64,000 nt of DNA from Desulfofustis limnaeus. Lineage in GTDB: Bacteria; Desulfobacterota; Desulfobulbia; Desulfobulbales; Desulfocapsaceae. A program made the position numbers and the translations under genes. Location of the stretch: the NCBI RefSeq assembly GCF_023169885.1, contig NZ_AP025516.1, positions 2,893,501 to 2,957,500 on the forward strand, given 5' to 3'. Within the stretch, counting starts at the first letter, position 1, and every line of letters starts with the position of its first letter. Shown piece by piece: positions 46,539-55,210 of this stretch. The notes under the pieces are model-generated. The model was not told where the DNA came from and did not search any database. It saw nothing but the letters and a program-made list of their open reading frames with translations.

Positions 46539-46943
46539 ATGACTCGAAAAACGATCAAACCGGTACAAATTGGCGAGTTGGCAAAACAACTCGGTATAAC
46601 GACTAGAACCATCCGCTATTACGAAGAAATCGGTCTCATGGGCAAATCGGACCGACTCGGGGGCAGCACCCGGATGTACGACAAGGATGATATCCTGCGC
46701 CTCAAGTTCATCTTGAAAATGAAGGCGATGGGCGTCTCGCTGAAAGAGATCCAGGAACTCTCCGAAATCTTCGATATCAACGACCAGGACTTTTCCACCA
46801 TTACGCCCAAACTCATAGAAATTCTTGACCAGCATATCGCCAGGGTCGATGAAAAAATGGCGAAGCTCTCGTCCCTGCGCAACGATATTGTCAACTATCG
46901 GGTTCGGATCATGGATCTGTTGAAAAATGGCCACGCCATCTGA
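46539..46943 (+). CDS. MerR-family regulator of fatty-acid oxidation (LiuR-like)
   Basis: A 134-residue MerR protein. The winged helix is VQIGELAKQLGITTRTIRYYEEIGL with the typical R-x-Y-D-K-D-D step, followed by a dimerisation coiled coil (about 85-134). There are no clustered cysteines, so it is not a metal sensor; it resembles LiuR-type regulators of acyl-CoA catabolism in Proteobacteria. Its operator-like sites overlap promoters of the etf operon, fadD and its own gene, so it is probably a repressor lifted by acyl-CoA. The ATG at 46539 follows a GGCGAGG site. It is divergent from the etf operon. Confidence 0.85.
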   Translation: MTRKTIKPVQIGELAKQLGITTRTIRYYEEIGLMGKSDRLGGSTRMYDKDDILRLKFILKMKAMGVSLKEIQELSEIFDINDQDFSTITPKLIEILDQHIARVDEKMAKLSSLRNDIVNYRVRIMDLLKNGHAI

Positions 46944-47444
46944 TCGTGCCTTGTGGCCTGCGCTACCGACTCCGTTTACCTCTTTACGGGGAGCTTGAAA
47001 AATTCGAAATTTCGTTCAAGATCGAGGCGCGAAAGGTCATTTTATCGACGTTTCATGTACATGATATTCCGGTGATAAGATGTGATTGCGCACCGGTGAG
47101 ATGGGGCGAAATGGCACTTTTTCACGGCTCTCTTACCTTGTTTCAACAGAGAGCAACGCAGAGGTGATTTACCGCCTCTTCGTTGGACCATTCATGCACC
47201 AGATTTTTTTTTGCGGAGGGTGGCTAGAGACTGCATATTCCCCTTGTTTTTCTACCTTATCTGAGTTATAGGTTGCGCGTGTTCCTAACGAATATCAGAT
47301 CAGTTCTACCGCATCTCGTCACCTGTCTTGCAGGGTTTCTGCAGTCTCGTTGCCGATAAGGATTCTGACTGGTCATCTCAGCTGGAACAATGCATGTGGA
47401 TTCTTCATTACTCATGATCCGCTGCTCATCTTCGGTTTCTCGCC

Positions 47445-47467
47445 CCTATCTGCCGACGGCAGATAGG
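47445..47467. other. Perfect hairpin in the 679-nt region upstream of cspA
   Basis: CCTATCTGCC pairs perfectly over 10 bp with GGCAGATAGG around GAC. It lies in 46944-47622, the long gap between merR and cspA. That gap has no credible gene; its last 150 nt contain further short stems (near 47540-47580) and could be the long 5' leader usual for cold-shock genes. The hairpin lacks a T-run, so a terminator for merR is doubtful. Confidence 0.4.
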
Positions 47468-47622
47468 TAGGGCGGTTGGGAGCACCGGAGATAGCACACG
47501 TGGTGTGGAGAATCGTATCAACCCGTCAGCCTGGAGGAACCGGCTGATGCCGCCTTCCGGCACCGGGAGACGGCGCATGAAAAAAGGGTCACTAATTGCC
47601 CACACACACAGGAGTATTAGTA

Positions 47623-47823
47623 ATGTCAGAAGGAACAGTGAAATGGTTTAATGATGCAAAGGGTTTTGGCTTTATCGAGCAAGACGGAGGTCAGGATGTT
47701 TTTGTGCATCATTCCGCTATTCAAGCAGATGGCTTCCGGACCCTCGCCGAGGGCGAACGGGTGAGATTCGAGATTGTCGACGGAGCGAAAGGACCGGCAG
47801 CCAAAAACGTGCAGAAAATTTAA
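47623..47823 (+). CDS. cspA: Cold-shock protein (CspA family)
   Basis: A 66-residue OB-fold RNA/DNA chaperone. RNP1 (KGFGFIEQ) and RNP2 (VFVHHSAI) are intact. The ATG at 47623 follows ACAGGAGTATTAGTA, a good ribosome site. It stands alone between long non-coding regions, with a terminator-like hairpin 24 nt after its stop. Regulation by leader-RNA structure is likely from the family, not shown here. Confidence 0.95.
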   Translation: MSEGTVKWFNDAKGFGFIEQDGGQDVFVHHSAIQADGFRTLAEGERVRFEIVDGAKGPAAKNVQKI

Positions 47824-47847
47824 CGGGCAATGCTAGTTATACCGGTT

Positions 47848-47873
47848 CGGGCAGCTACAGAAGCACCTGCCCG
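47848..47873 (+). terminator. Terminator-like hairpin after cspA
   Basis: CGGGCAG (47848-47854) pairs with CTGCCCG (47867-47873) around 12 nt, 24 nt after the cspA stop. The following bases are not T-rich, so termination is only probable. Confidence 0.45.
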
Positions 47874-47931
47874 TCCGCTGCGGAAGCGGTTCCCTGCAAC
47901 CGTCTCCTGATCCGCATCGAAGGGGGTGGCC

Positions 47932-48969
47932 TCATGGCTGTCCCCTTTTTCTTTGCCACCAACTCTGCGGCCCGATATCTTCGGGCAGGTACAAGCCGCT
48001 GTCCAGGATCCAGGCAGTTACCAGCCCGGCAGGCGTGATATCGAAGGCCGGATTGGCCACCTCGCTGCGTTCAGGCGCCCACCGGCAGCAACCGAAAGCA
48101 CCGCTCACCCCTCTGATCTCCTGAGCATCCCGTTGTTCTATGGGAATGGCCTCGCCGTTGGGGCAACCTGGATCGACGGTGGTAACCGGCGCCACCACGT
48201 AGAACGGAATTCGATGATAACGGGCGGCAACCGCCAAAGCATAGGTGCCAATCTTGTTGGCGAAATCACCGTTCGCGGCAATCCGGTCACTCCCGACCAG
48301 AACACGCTGCACCATCCCCTGACGCATCAGAGCCGGTGCCGCCGAGTCACAGATTATTCGATGCTCGATCCCGGCTTGCAGGCATTCCCAAGCGGTCAAG
48401 CGTCCTCCTTGCAGGAGCGGCCGCGTTTCCGCCACCCAGACGAACGGCCGCTTTCCTTCCCGTTGCGCCCGGGCGATCACCCCGAAGGCGGTCCCTTCCC
48501 CGGCAGTGGCCAGGGATCCGGTGTTGCAAATAGTCAGTATTTTTTCAGAATCGCCGAGCAAGCGGGCTCCCGAAAGGGCCATTCGAGCACATGACTCAAC
48601 GTCTTCGCGATGGATGCTGACCGCTTCCTGGACCAGTGATCGAGGATAGTCGGCAGCCGTCATCAACGGCAACAGCCGATCGATACTGCCCATCAGGTTG
48701 TATGCGGTGGGACGGGCGTCACGCAAACGCAAGGCGTCTGCCCGTAACTGGTGCGGCGCTCTGCCCCGCTCGGCACACACGGCCAGCAGCAGGGCTGCAG
48801 CAACGCCGATCGCCGGCGCCCCGCGAATGGCCAGACGACGCATCAATTCGATCAAGGTGGGAACATCATCACAACACTGCCAAACCTCCTGGTGCGGCAA
48901 CAGACTCTGGTCCAAAATAAACAGTGAGCTGCCGTCATAGCGGAGACACCCGCTGGTAAGCGGAGTCAT
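47932..48969 (-). CDS. mtnA: Methylthioribose-1-phosphate isomerase (MtnA-like)
   Basis: A 345-residue aldose-ketose isomerase related to eIF2B-alpha that converts 5-methylthioribose-1-phosphate (or 5-deoxyribose-1-phosphate) to the ribulose form. The catalytic Cys is in ICNTGSLATAG and the catalytic Asp in VGSDRIAANGD. Full length. The class II aldolase gene lies 9 nt upstream and a nitrilase before it, so the three form one salvage transcript. No mtnC/mtnD dioxygenase is present, as expected in an anaerobe using a DHAP-type shunt. Confidence 0.92.
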   Translation of the reverse strand: MTPLTSGCLRYDGSSLFILDQSLLPHQEVWQCCDDVPTLIELMRRLAIRGAPAIGVAAALLLAVCAERGRAPHQLRADALRLRDARPTAYNLMGSIDRLLPLMTAADYPRSLVQEAVSIHREDVESCARMALSGARLLGDSEKILTICNTGSLATAGEGTAFGVIARAQREGKRPFVWVAETRPLLQGGRLTAWECLQAGIEHRIICDSAAPALMRQGMVQRVLVGSDRIAANGDFANKIGTYALAVAARYHRIPFYVVAPVTTVDPGCPNGEAIPIEQRDAQEIRGVSGAFGCCRWAPERSEVANPAFDITPAGLVTAWILDSGLYLPEDIGPQSWWQRKRGQP

Positions 48970-48978
48970 CGGGCCACC

Positions 48979-49635
48979 TCAATCGTTCGGCCAGGCAAGG
49001 GCCAGCGCCAAGGTCTCAACCAACGCCACCACGGCTTGACGCGGGCTGGCACCGTAACTGAGGACGCCGTCTCGGTGGCCGCCCATGACCAGGACCCGGC
49101 TTCCCACCGCTCGTGCTGCATAAAAGAGCCGCTCCACCTCGGCGGCCATGGCGACCGTCCCATAAAGCGCTTCGGGAGCTGTCGTCAATAGCCCAAGTTC
49201 ATCGCTCCGCTCCCAGATTTCCGGGCAATGTCCGTGAACGACGCACTGTACCTCCGGGTCCAATCGGTAGATCTGGCCATGGGTCAAGGCCTCCGAAGAC
49301 GGAGGCACCGCGCCTCGGGCGGCAACGCTGTTGGCAGCCGGGTCCCATCCGGTAACCAGGGCGTAGTGCGTGGTCGTCAGAGAAGGGTGGCCGCCGGTTT
49401 GGGTGCCGGTAACGATAAACCCGTCGATGCCGTCCCGCCGATAACGCCTACTGATATTACCGTACCCATAGCCGCCGTAGCGATCGACCGACTGGCCGAT
49501 GAGTTGCAGGCGATGCAGGATTCTGCGCCAGGACTCGATCTCCCGGATGGCATCAGCGCTCAGACAGTCATCCCTCCGCTCAAAAGACACCTGAAACTTG
49601 CAGACACCCTCTCGTCCCGACCAATCATTGCCCAT
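48979..49635 (-). CDS. Class II aldolase/adducin family protein
   Basis: A 218-residue zinc-dependent aldolase of the fuculose-phosphate/MtnB family. Visible motifs are YGYGNISRR, GTQTGGHP, and the zinc-binding HGHCPEIW with a later GGHRDG. Next to MtnA it likely cleaves 5-methylthioribulose-1-phosphate or 5-deoxyribulose-1-phosphate into DHAP and an aldehyde; dehydration (MtnB) is the alternative. I start at the second ATG (49635), 5 nt after GAGGAG. It lies 9 nt before mtnA and 9 nt after the nitrilase gene. Confidence 0.82.
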   Translation of the reverse strand: MGNDWSGREGVCKFQVSFERRDDCLSADAIREIESWRRILHRLQLIGQSVDRYGGYGYGNISRRYRRDGIDGFIVTGTQTGGHPSLTTTHYALVTGWDPAANSVAARGAVPPSSEALTHGQIYRLDPEVQCVVHGHCPEIWERSDELGLLTTAPEALYGTVAMAAEVERLFYAARAVGSRVLVMGGHRDGVLSYGASPRQAVVALVETLALALAWPND

Positions 49636-49644
49636 CATTTCTCC

Positions 49645-50457
49645 TCAGCGCTCACCAAACAGATCCATCCTCCGGTGCTGCAACGCCGGGAACCGTTGGC
49701 GAACCCGATGTAGTTCCTCGAGATCGAGGTCGGCGACGATGGTCGTAACCCCATCGCTTGCCTGAGCGACGACCACACCCCAGGGGTTGATCACCATGCT
49801 GCGGCCGTACAACAGGTGTTCGGGAGGAGCTGTGCCCCACTGGCCGGCGGCGACGACCCAACACAGGTTCTCGATGGCCCGGGCCCGCAGCAGAACTTCC
49901 CAGTGATCCCGGCCGGTTTGCAGGGTAAAAGCGGCGGGCACCAGCAGAACCGTCGCGCCGTGGCTCACCAAACGGCGAAACAGCTCGGGAAAACGGAGAT
50001 CATAGCAGGTCGCCATACCGAAGACCACGCCATCGATGGTGCAGGTAACCACCGTATCGCCGGGGGTAATCAGGTCCGATTCGCGGTAACAGAGCCCGCC
50101 CGGGATCTCCACGTCAAACAGATGGATTTTGCGGTAAGAGGCGATAATCGTGCCGGCGGGGTCAATGACAACCCCGGTATTGTACAGACGTTCACCCGCT
50201 TTCTCCAGAAAGCTGCCGATATGGAGATAAATCCCGCAGGAACGGGACAGTGCTCGAAAACGGGGCAACCAGCCGGCCTCGACCAGAGGCTTTGCGTGTT
50301 CACGTTTCGCCTGCTCCGGCCCGATGAAATCGAAATGCTCGGGTAACATGACCAATCGGGCGCCGGCTTCGGCAAGCGTCACGATCGCCGCTTCGGCAGC
50401 TTTCAAATTGGCCTCCCGGTCATCTCTGCTGTTGAGCTGGGCACATCCGACTCTCAT
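49645..50457 (-). CDS. Nitrilase-superfamily amidohydrolase (Nit1/omega-amidase-like)
   Basis: A 270-residue C-N hydrolase with the Glu-Lys-Cys triad: E in LPEHFDF, K in YRKIHLFD and C in ATCYDLRFPE. This branch includes omega-amidase and deaminated-glutathione amidase. In methionine salvage operons a related enzyme (MtnU) hydrolyses 2-oxoglutaramate made by the last transamination. Its place ahead of the aldolase and mtnA fits a salvage or damage-repair role. I choose ATG 50457, 9 nt after GGGAG; the ATG at 50466 abuts that site. Confidence 0.88.
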   Translation of the reverse strand: MRVGCAQLNSRDDREANLKAAEAAIVTLAEAGARLVMLPEHFDFIGPEQAKREHAKPLVEAGWLPRFRALSRSCGIYLHIGSFLEKAGERLYNTGVVIDPAGTIIASYRKIHLFDVEIPGGLCYRESDLITPGDTVVTCTIDGVVFGMATCYDLRFPELFRRLVSHGATVLLVPAAFTLQTGRDHWEVLLRARAIENLCWVVAAGQWGTAPPEHLLYGRSMVINPWGVVVAQASDGVTTIVADLDLEELHRVRQRFPALQHRRMDLFGER

Positions 50458-50573
50458 CGTACGCATCTCCCTTGTTAGCTATCACGTCCAGGGGTGGCTG
50501 ACAGATTTCACAGATACCAGAGTGTGCCCGAAAAGAAAAGTCCGGCACTGATCAGCTCGTTCTGTTTCAACAA

Positions 50574-50609
50574 GACAGGGGCAACCGATCGCTGCCGGTT
50601 GCCCCTGTC
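50574..50609. terminator. Bidirectional-type terminator hairpin
   Basis: GACAGGGGCAACCG (50574-50587) pairs over 14 perfect bp with 50596-50609 around 8 nt. It lies 24 nt after the chemoreceptor stop and before the nitrilase gene. A loose T-rich stretch (TCTTGTTG) follows on the minus strand. Confidence 0.75.
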
Positions 50610-50632
50610 TGTTCTGGTACGCTGAAGGCAGC

Positions 50633-52630
50633 TCAGACTTTGAAACCGCCGACGATGGTGTTCAGCTCGCCGGCCATCTTCTGCAGGCTCTTGGAACTCT
50701 CCTCCACCAACTTGCTGCTCCGGTTGATGGCTTCCGCCGCCGCATTCACCTCCGAAATGTCCTTGGAAATGTCGTTGGCCACGATCGAACTCTGGCTGAC
50801 GTTCTCGTTCACCTCCTGAATGCCCTGGCTGGCCTGGGTGATATTGTTGGCTATCTCCTGGGTCGCCGCCGTCTGCTCCTCCACCGCCGTGGCGATCGTC
50901 GCCACAATGTCGTTGACGCCGCTGATCACCGTCGAGATCTGATCGATCTCCACCCCCGTCGATTGCGTCGTTCGCTGCACCTCTTCGATCAGGTTCTTGA
51001 TGTCCAGCGTCGCTTCAGCAGTCTGCTTGGCCAGTTCCTTGATCTCGTTGGCCACCACCGCAAAGCCCTTGCCCGCCTCACCGGCACGGGCCGCCTCGAT
51101 GGTGGCGTTCAAGGCCAGCAGGTTGGTCTGTTCCGAGATCTCGGTGATCGTCTCCGTCACCCGACCGATCTTCTCCGCCGCCTGCCCAAGTTCGCCCATT
51201 TTGCCGGCGGCGTTTTCCGCCTGCCGCACCGCGTCGGTGGAAACGCTGCGCGCTTTCTCCGCATTCTCCGCAATCTCGTTGATCGTCGAGGTCATCTGCT
51301 CGGAGGCTGCCGCCACCATGTTGGTGTTGGTCGCCGATTGCTCCATCGCCGCCGCCACGTTGTTCAGATTGGCGCTCATCTCCTCTGCCGCAGTCGCCAC
51401 GTTTCGGGCCCGCTTCGAGGTATCCTCGGCACCGCTCGACAACTCCCCGGCGATCGACAACAGATCCGTCGACGAGCTACCCACCACTGACGAGTTTTGA
51501 GCAATCCGCTTGATGATGCCCTGCAATTTCTCGATGAAGGTGTTGAACCACAAGGCCATCTCGCCCACTTCGTCTTTCGACTTCACCTGCAGGCGCATGG
51601 TCAGGTCGCCCTCACCCTCGGCGATATCCTTCAGGCCGGCCACCGCATCGTTGATCGGCTTGACGATGGCCAACGCTGCAACGAACACCAGAACCACGGT
51701 AACGATCAACGCAATCAACCCAACCAGCAGGATCAGATTGCGGATGGAGTGGGCCGCCGCGAGGAATTCCTCAGTGTCCTGAGTGGCGGCAATAAACCAT
51801 TTGACCTCGGCCAGGGGCGCATAACCGGCTACTTTGTCGATACCTTGGAAAACATAGTCCTCGACGCTGCGCTTTCCGGCCAGCATGGACTGCATGAACG
51901 CCTCCATGCCCTCTATCTCAGCAGGATTGAGATCCAGGATAAATTCCCGTTTGGGATGCGCCAGGATCAACCCCGTATGATCGGTCATGAAACCGTAGCC
52001 GGTCTCGCCAATCTTACGACCGGCGACGAGATCGACGAGGAAGTCGACTTTCATCACCAAACCAAAGGTCCCAAGGAACTCCGCGGATGAGGACGTGATC
52101 GGGGCACAGACGACACTGATCAGTTTCTGTGTCGCCTGGGAACGCACCACCTCCCCGACCACCGTCTTGCCGGAACGCTTAACCTCTTGAAAATAATCCC
52201 GTTGCTCGATATTGGATCCCTTGTACTCCTTGCCGCTATCCAACACGCCGGTGTAGAGCAACCCGCTCCTATCGGTGACGAAAATTCCCTGGTAATTATC
52301 ACCGAGCTGGCCAAACTGGGCCGTCAAATCAGCAAACAACCGGCTGATCTCCGCTGCCGCTCCGTCGACACCATCCTGCTTGACCTTCTCGGCCACCTCA
52401 ATAATTTTCCGATCAGCAGCGAAGACCTCGGCGATCTTCTTTTCCTCCACCAAAATATTGTCGACCAATCGAGCCAGATCGGCAGCCACGTCCTGAGCCC
52501 CCTCCTTGCCCAGCTGATCCAGCGCGTTGGTCGACTTGACCACCGAGATCAAGCCAACGATAATCAACGGCAGCAAGACCAGAATAACGCCCCCCACCAG
52601 CAACTTGAACCTGATTGACGTAACTTTCAT
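50633..52630 (-). CDS. Methyl-accepting chemotaxis protein with dCache sensor
   Basis: A 665-residue chemoreceptor. Membrane helices are near 9-32 and 293-320. Between them a periplasmic double-Cache domain has the ligand-binding pattern [21 protein letters not shown] and [18 protein letters not shown] follows (about 320-375), then the cytoplasmic signalling domain with hairpin tip [22 protein letters not shown]. The ligand is unknown; dCache domains often bind amino or organic acids. It is a single gene with its own promoter and terminator. The partial receptor at 63413 has a near-identical signalling tip. Confidence 0.93.
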   Translation of the reverse strand: MKVTSIRFKLLVGGVILVLLPLIIVGLISVVKSTNALDQLGKEGAQDVAADLARLVDNILVEEKKIAEVFAADRKIIEVAEKVKQDGVDGAAAEISRLFADLTAQFGQLGDNYQGIFVTDRSGLLYTGVLDSGKEYKGSNIEQRDYFQEVKRSGKTVVGEVVRSQATQKLISVVCAPITSSSAEFLGTFGLVMKVDFLVDLVAGRKIGETGYGFMTDHTGLILAHPKREFILDLNPAEIEGMEAFMQSMLAGKRSVEDYVFQGIDKVAGYAPLAEVKWFIAATQDTEEFLAAAHSIRNLILLVGLIALIVTVVLVFVAALAIVKPINDAVAGLKDIAEGEGDLTMRLQVKSKDEVGEMALWFNTFIEKLQGIIKRIAQNSSVVGSSSTDLLSIAGELSSGAEDTSKRARNVATAAEEMSANLNNVAAAMEQSATNTNMVAAASEQMTSTINEIAENAEKARSVSTDAVRQAENAAGKMGELGQAAEKIGRVTETITEISEQTNLLALNATIEAARAGEAGKGFAVVANEIKELAKQTAEATLDIKNLIEEVQRTTQSTGVEIDQISTVISGVNDIVATIATAVEEQTAATQEIANNITQASQGIQEVNENVSQSSIVANDISKDISEVNAAAEAINRSSKLVEESSKSLQKMAGELNTIVGGFKV

Positions 52631-52685
52631 GTGTCCCTCCTCATAAAACTTTCATGAAACTCACAACAGACTCTTTTTTCACCTG

Positions 52686-52715
52686 AGTATAGGCGAGCCG
52701 AGAGGCAAATTGCAA
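52686..52715 (-). promoter_or_regulatory. Sigma-70-like promoter of the chemoreceptor gene
   Basis: Minus-strand TTGCAA (52710-52715) and TATACT (52686-52691) are 18 nt apart, about 50 nt ahead of the ATG at 52630. The 297-nt gap 52631-52927 shows no other clear element. Confidence 0.45.
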
Positions 52716-52927
52716 ATGGCTCACCGACAAAATAATATCGATTCTCATCAAGCCACCATAGCTACGACACTTTTCAGCCACCCTTTGTCCCGCCGATGCT
52801 TCGGGACCAGAGGAAAATGAAGCAGCGATTCCCCTATCTTCTCCGTGACGGATGAGCAGAGGAGTGGTATAAGGGCACACAGCCGACGGCGGCGGATCAT
52901 CACTCACGTTTTCAGGAAGACAACACC

Positions 52928-53626
52928 ATGTTCGGCACCATCGTCAACGCGCTGGCCATCATCGCCGGCAGCCTGCTCGGCCTCCTTTTCAGCAAGGGGA
53001 TTGCGGAGCGTTACAAGGAGATCATCCTGAGCGGTGTCGGCCTTGCCGTGGTTTTGATCGGCATCAGGAGCGCGCTCAGTTCAGACGATCTGATGGTGGT
53101 GATTTTTTCGATGATCATCGGGGCGGTGATCGGCGAGTTTCTGGCCATCGAAAAACGGTTGGCCCGTTTCGGCACCTTTCTGGAAAAAACGGTTGCCGCC
53201 AAATCGAGCGACACCAGTTCCTTTGCCCGCGGCTTCGTCACCGCCAGCCTGGTGTTCTGTGTCGGCTCGATGGCTATCGTCGGCTCTCTGGAGAGCGGTC
53301 TTACCGGCAATCATCAAACGCTGTTCGCCAAATCGATTCTCGACGGAGTTACGTCGATCATCTTCGCTTCGGCAATGGGGCTTGGCGTTTTGTTCTCCAG
53401 CCTGGCCGTCTTCCTCTATCAGGGCCTGATTACGCTGACTGCCGTCTTCCTCAAGAATTTTCTGGTCCCTGAGACAATCAGCCAGATGACCTCGGTGGGT
53501 GGCCTGTTGATCCTGGCCATCGGTTTGAACATGCTAAAGATAACAACCATCCGGGTGGGCAACCTGCTCCCCGGCATCTTCCTGCCGCTCGTCTACTTCA
53601 TGGCACTGCAGCTTCGCTGGTGGTGA
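52928..53626 (+). CDS. DUF554-family membrane protein
   Basis: A 232-residue inner-membrane protein with about six or seven hydrophobic helices. The DUF554 (YdfK/YqgA-like) signature includes GTIVNALAIIAGSLLGLL, the mid segment VFCVGSMAIVGSLESGL and the late LLILAIGLNML. Function is unknown; a transport role is often suggested. The ATG at 52928 follows CAGGAAGACAACACC. It converges on the DUF4442 gene, 8 nt away. Confidence 0.88.
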   Translation: MFGTIVNALAIIAGSLLGLLFSKGIAERYKEIILSGVGLAVVLIGIRSALSSDDLMVVIFSMIIGAVIGEFLAIEKRLARFGTFLEKTVAAKSSDTSSFARGFVTASLVFCVGSMAIVGSLESGLTGNHQTLFAKSILDGVTSIIFASAMGLGVLFSSLAVFLYQGLITLTAVFLKNFLVPETISQMTSVGGLLILAIGLNMLKITTIRVGNLLPGIFLPLVYFMALQLRWW

Positions 53627-53634
53627 CGCACTGC

Positions 53635-54144
53635 TCACACCCGGGTCCGCACCCGGTCCCACCGTTTGACCTGCCAGGTGGTGTGGGCAATGGCTATCTC
53701 GTTGCCGGAACGGTCACGCACCTCACTGCGCATGCGGATCGACACCTTTTCCTGCGATCGTAACGGTTCGATAACTTCCTGCAGCAACCGCTCGTCCGAC
53801 AACTCGCTCTCGGACACAATCAAATCCTTGGCTTGATAGGAATAGTCAACTTCCAGGCGGGCCATGATCAACCGATACCGGCCTGGATCGAGCCGGGAAA
53901 GAAGCAAAAAGCCGGCGGACATCTCGGCCACCGTGGCAATGGCGCAGGCATGTATGCCGCGCACATGGTTGCGATTGACACGTCGCCAGCTGGCTGCAGA
54001 GCGGGCCCGGTTTTCGCTGATCATCGCTATCCTGAAACCATGCGGTCGGTTGAAAGGGATGATCCAGGCCAACACCAGGTTCATCACCCAGAGCCAGAAA
54101 GCCGATTTTCGCGCCCGACAGATCAGTTGTGGCAGCAACTTCAT
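53635..54144 (-). CDS. DUF4442 hotdog-fold protein (thioesterase-like)
   Basis: A 169-residue hotdog protein of the DUF4442 family. Features are an N-terminal hydrophobic helix (FWLWVMNLVLAWIIPF), the conserved RNHVRGIHACAIATVAEMSAG segment that forms the central helix, and a closing strand pair. Related proteins hydrolyse acyl-CoA. ATG 54144 follows GGGGAGG by 7 nt; the longer frame to 54231 is not needed. It lies 43 nt after the MBL-fold gene and close to the beta-oxidation operon. Confidence 0.82.
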   Translation of the reverse strand: MKLLPQLICRARKSAFWLWVMNLVLAWIIPFNRPHGFRIAMISENRARSAASWRRVNRNHVRGIHACAIATVAEMSAGFLLLSRLDPGRYRLIMARLEVDYSYQAKDLIVSESELSDERLLQEVIEPLRSQEKVSIRMRSEVRDRSGNEIAIAHTTWQVKRWDRVRTRV

Positions 54145-54187
54145 GGTACTGCCTCCCCGGCAGTTTGAGCATTCTTCGCCGCGAGTC

Positions 54188-55129
54188 TCAGCGGACGGCG
54201 ACCTGGTGGTACGCTTCTTCCACCCGGGCAAACAACCCGGTCTGTTCGAGTGCCTCGCGCAACGGTTGCGGGTCCTCGAGAAGATCTTTCATGAACAGGA
54301 TTTCCGAAGCCTTCAAGAAGACATGAAACGGGTCCTTCATGTCGACAAAGACCCGGTCGATCACCTCGGCTACCGTGCTCCGACCAAGGTGAGGCCGCAC
54401 CTGATGTACCCGCTGAAGCAGCTTGGACAGATAAAAACAGAGCGTGTCATCGACACGGTCGATGAACATTCGGTGTCCGGGCAGAATCCGCTTGTCCCGG
54501 AGCCCGGCCAGGTTCACGATACTGGAGCAATAGGCACGATAGTTATTGAATCGGACGCCGGTCTCGGTGTCGATATCGAGCAGTGGCGATTGGAAGATAC
54601 CGCGCAGCATGGTATCCCCGGTGATTGCCCAGTCATCACCGTGGTAGACGAGATCACTCTGCGAATGACCGGGGCACGGCAGCGCCGTGATGCCGAGACG
54701 AGTCGGCAGCTCCGTCTCGGCAACCCGGTAACGCTCGGGAAACGGCGGGAACAGGACGCCCCGATCAAAAACCCGGCGGAGCTGATTGAGATACTGCGAT
54801 CCGAAACCCAGCCCGGTGAGCAATTCATACATCAGCTGCATCCGTTCCTGGTGGTGTCTGATCTTCAGCACGTCCCGGTACGGCAGATAGAGTTCTGCGT
54901 CGGTGTTGGCAACCAGCCAGGCGGATTGACCGTAATGATCGATATGGCAATGGGTGACAAGCACGTGGCGCAGCTGGGTCAGGTCAAGCGTCCGCTGCAG
55001 GAAGGCGCGGCCGGTGTCGGTCGGCGGACCAGTATCGAAGAGGATCAGTTCACCGTCGCGGACACTGCTGTAGCAGTGGACGGGCCCGACCATGTAGGGT
55101 GTTTCTACGGTGTGTTGGCGGGGAATCAT
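54188..55129 (-). CDS. Metallo-beta-lactamase-fold hydrolase
   Basis: A 313-residue MBL-fold enzyme with the binuclear zinc motif THCHIDHYGQ, a later metal His in CPGHSQSDL and the bridging Asp in ITGDTMLRG. A C-terminal helical region (about 230-313) is typical of the broad hydrolase branch that includes thioesterase-like and glyoxalase II-like enzymes. Position next to a hotdog protein and acyl-CoA dehydrogenase suggests acyl-thioester chemistry, by inference. Confidence 0.87.
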   Translation of the reverse strand: MIPRQHTVETPYMVGPVHCYSSVRDGELILFDTGPPTDTGRAFLQRTLDLTQLRHVLVTHCHIDHYGQSAWLVANTDAELYLPYRDVLKIRHHQERMQLMYELLTGLGFGSQYLNQLRRVFDRGVLFPPFPERYRVAETELPTRLGITALPCPGHSQSDLVYHGDDWAITGDTMLRGIFQSPLLDIDTETGVRFNNYRAYCSSIVNLAGLRDKRILPGHRMFIDRVDDTLCFYLSKLLQRVHQVRPHLGRSTVAEVIDRVFVDMKDPFHVFLKASEILFMKDLLEDPQPLREALEQTGLFARVEEAYHQVAVR

Positions 55130-55174
55130 CGCTGAGCATCACCTGCCGGCGTCACCATACCACCGACCGAAAGA

Positions 55175-55198
55175 GCCCCGGCCGCTGGCGGCCGGGGC
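55175..55198 (-). terminator. Terminator after the fad operon
   Basis: GCCCCGGCCG (55175-55184) pairs perfectly over 10 bp with 55189-55198 around CTGG, 12 nt after the fadE stop. On the minus strand it is followed by CTCTTTCGG, a modest T-rich stretch. Confidence 0.7.
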
Positions 55199-55210
55199 CG
55201 GTAACCGGGA

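Noticed and set aside
47510-47600. Riboswitch (c-di-GMP or cobalamin type) before cspA
   Set aside because: The stems do not carry the conserved core of either class that I could recognise; left as unspecified leader structure.
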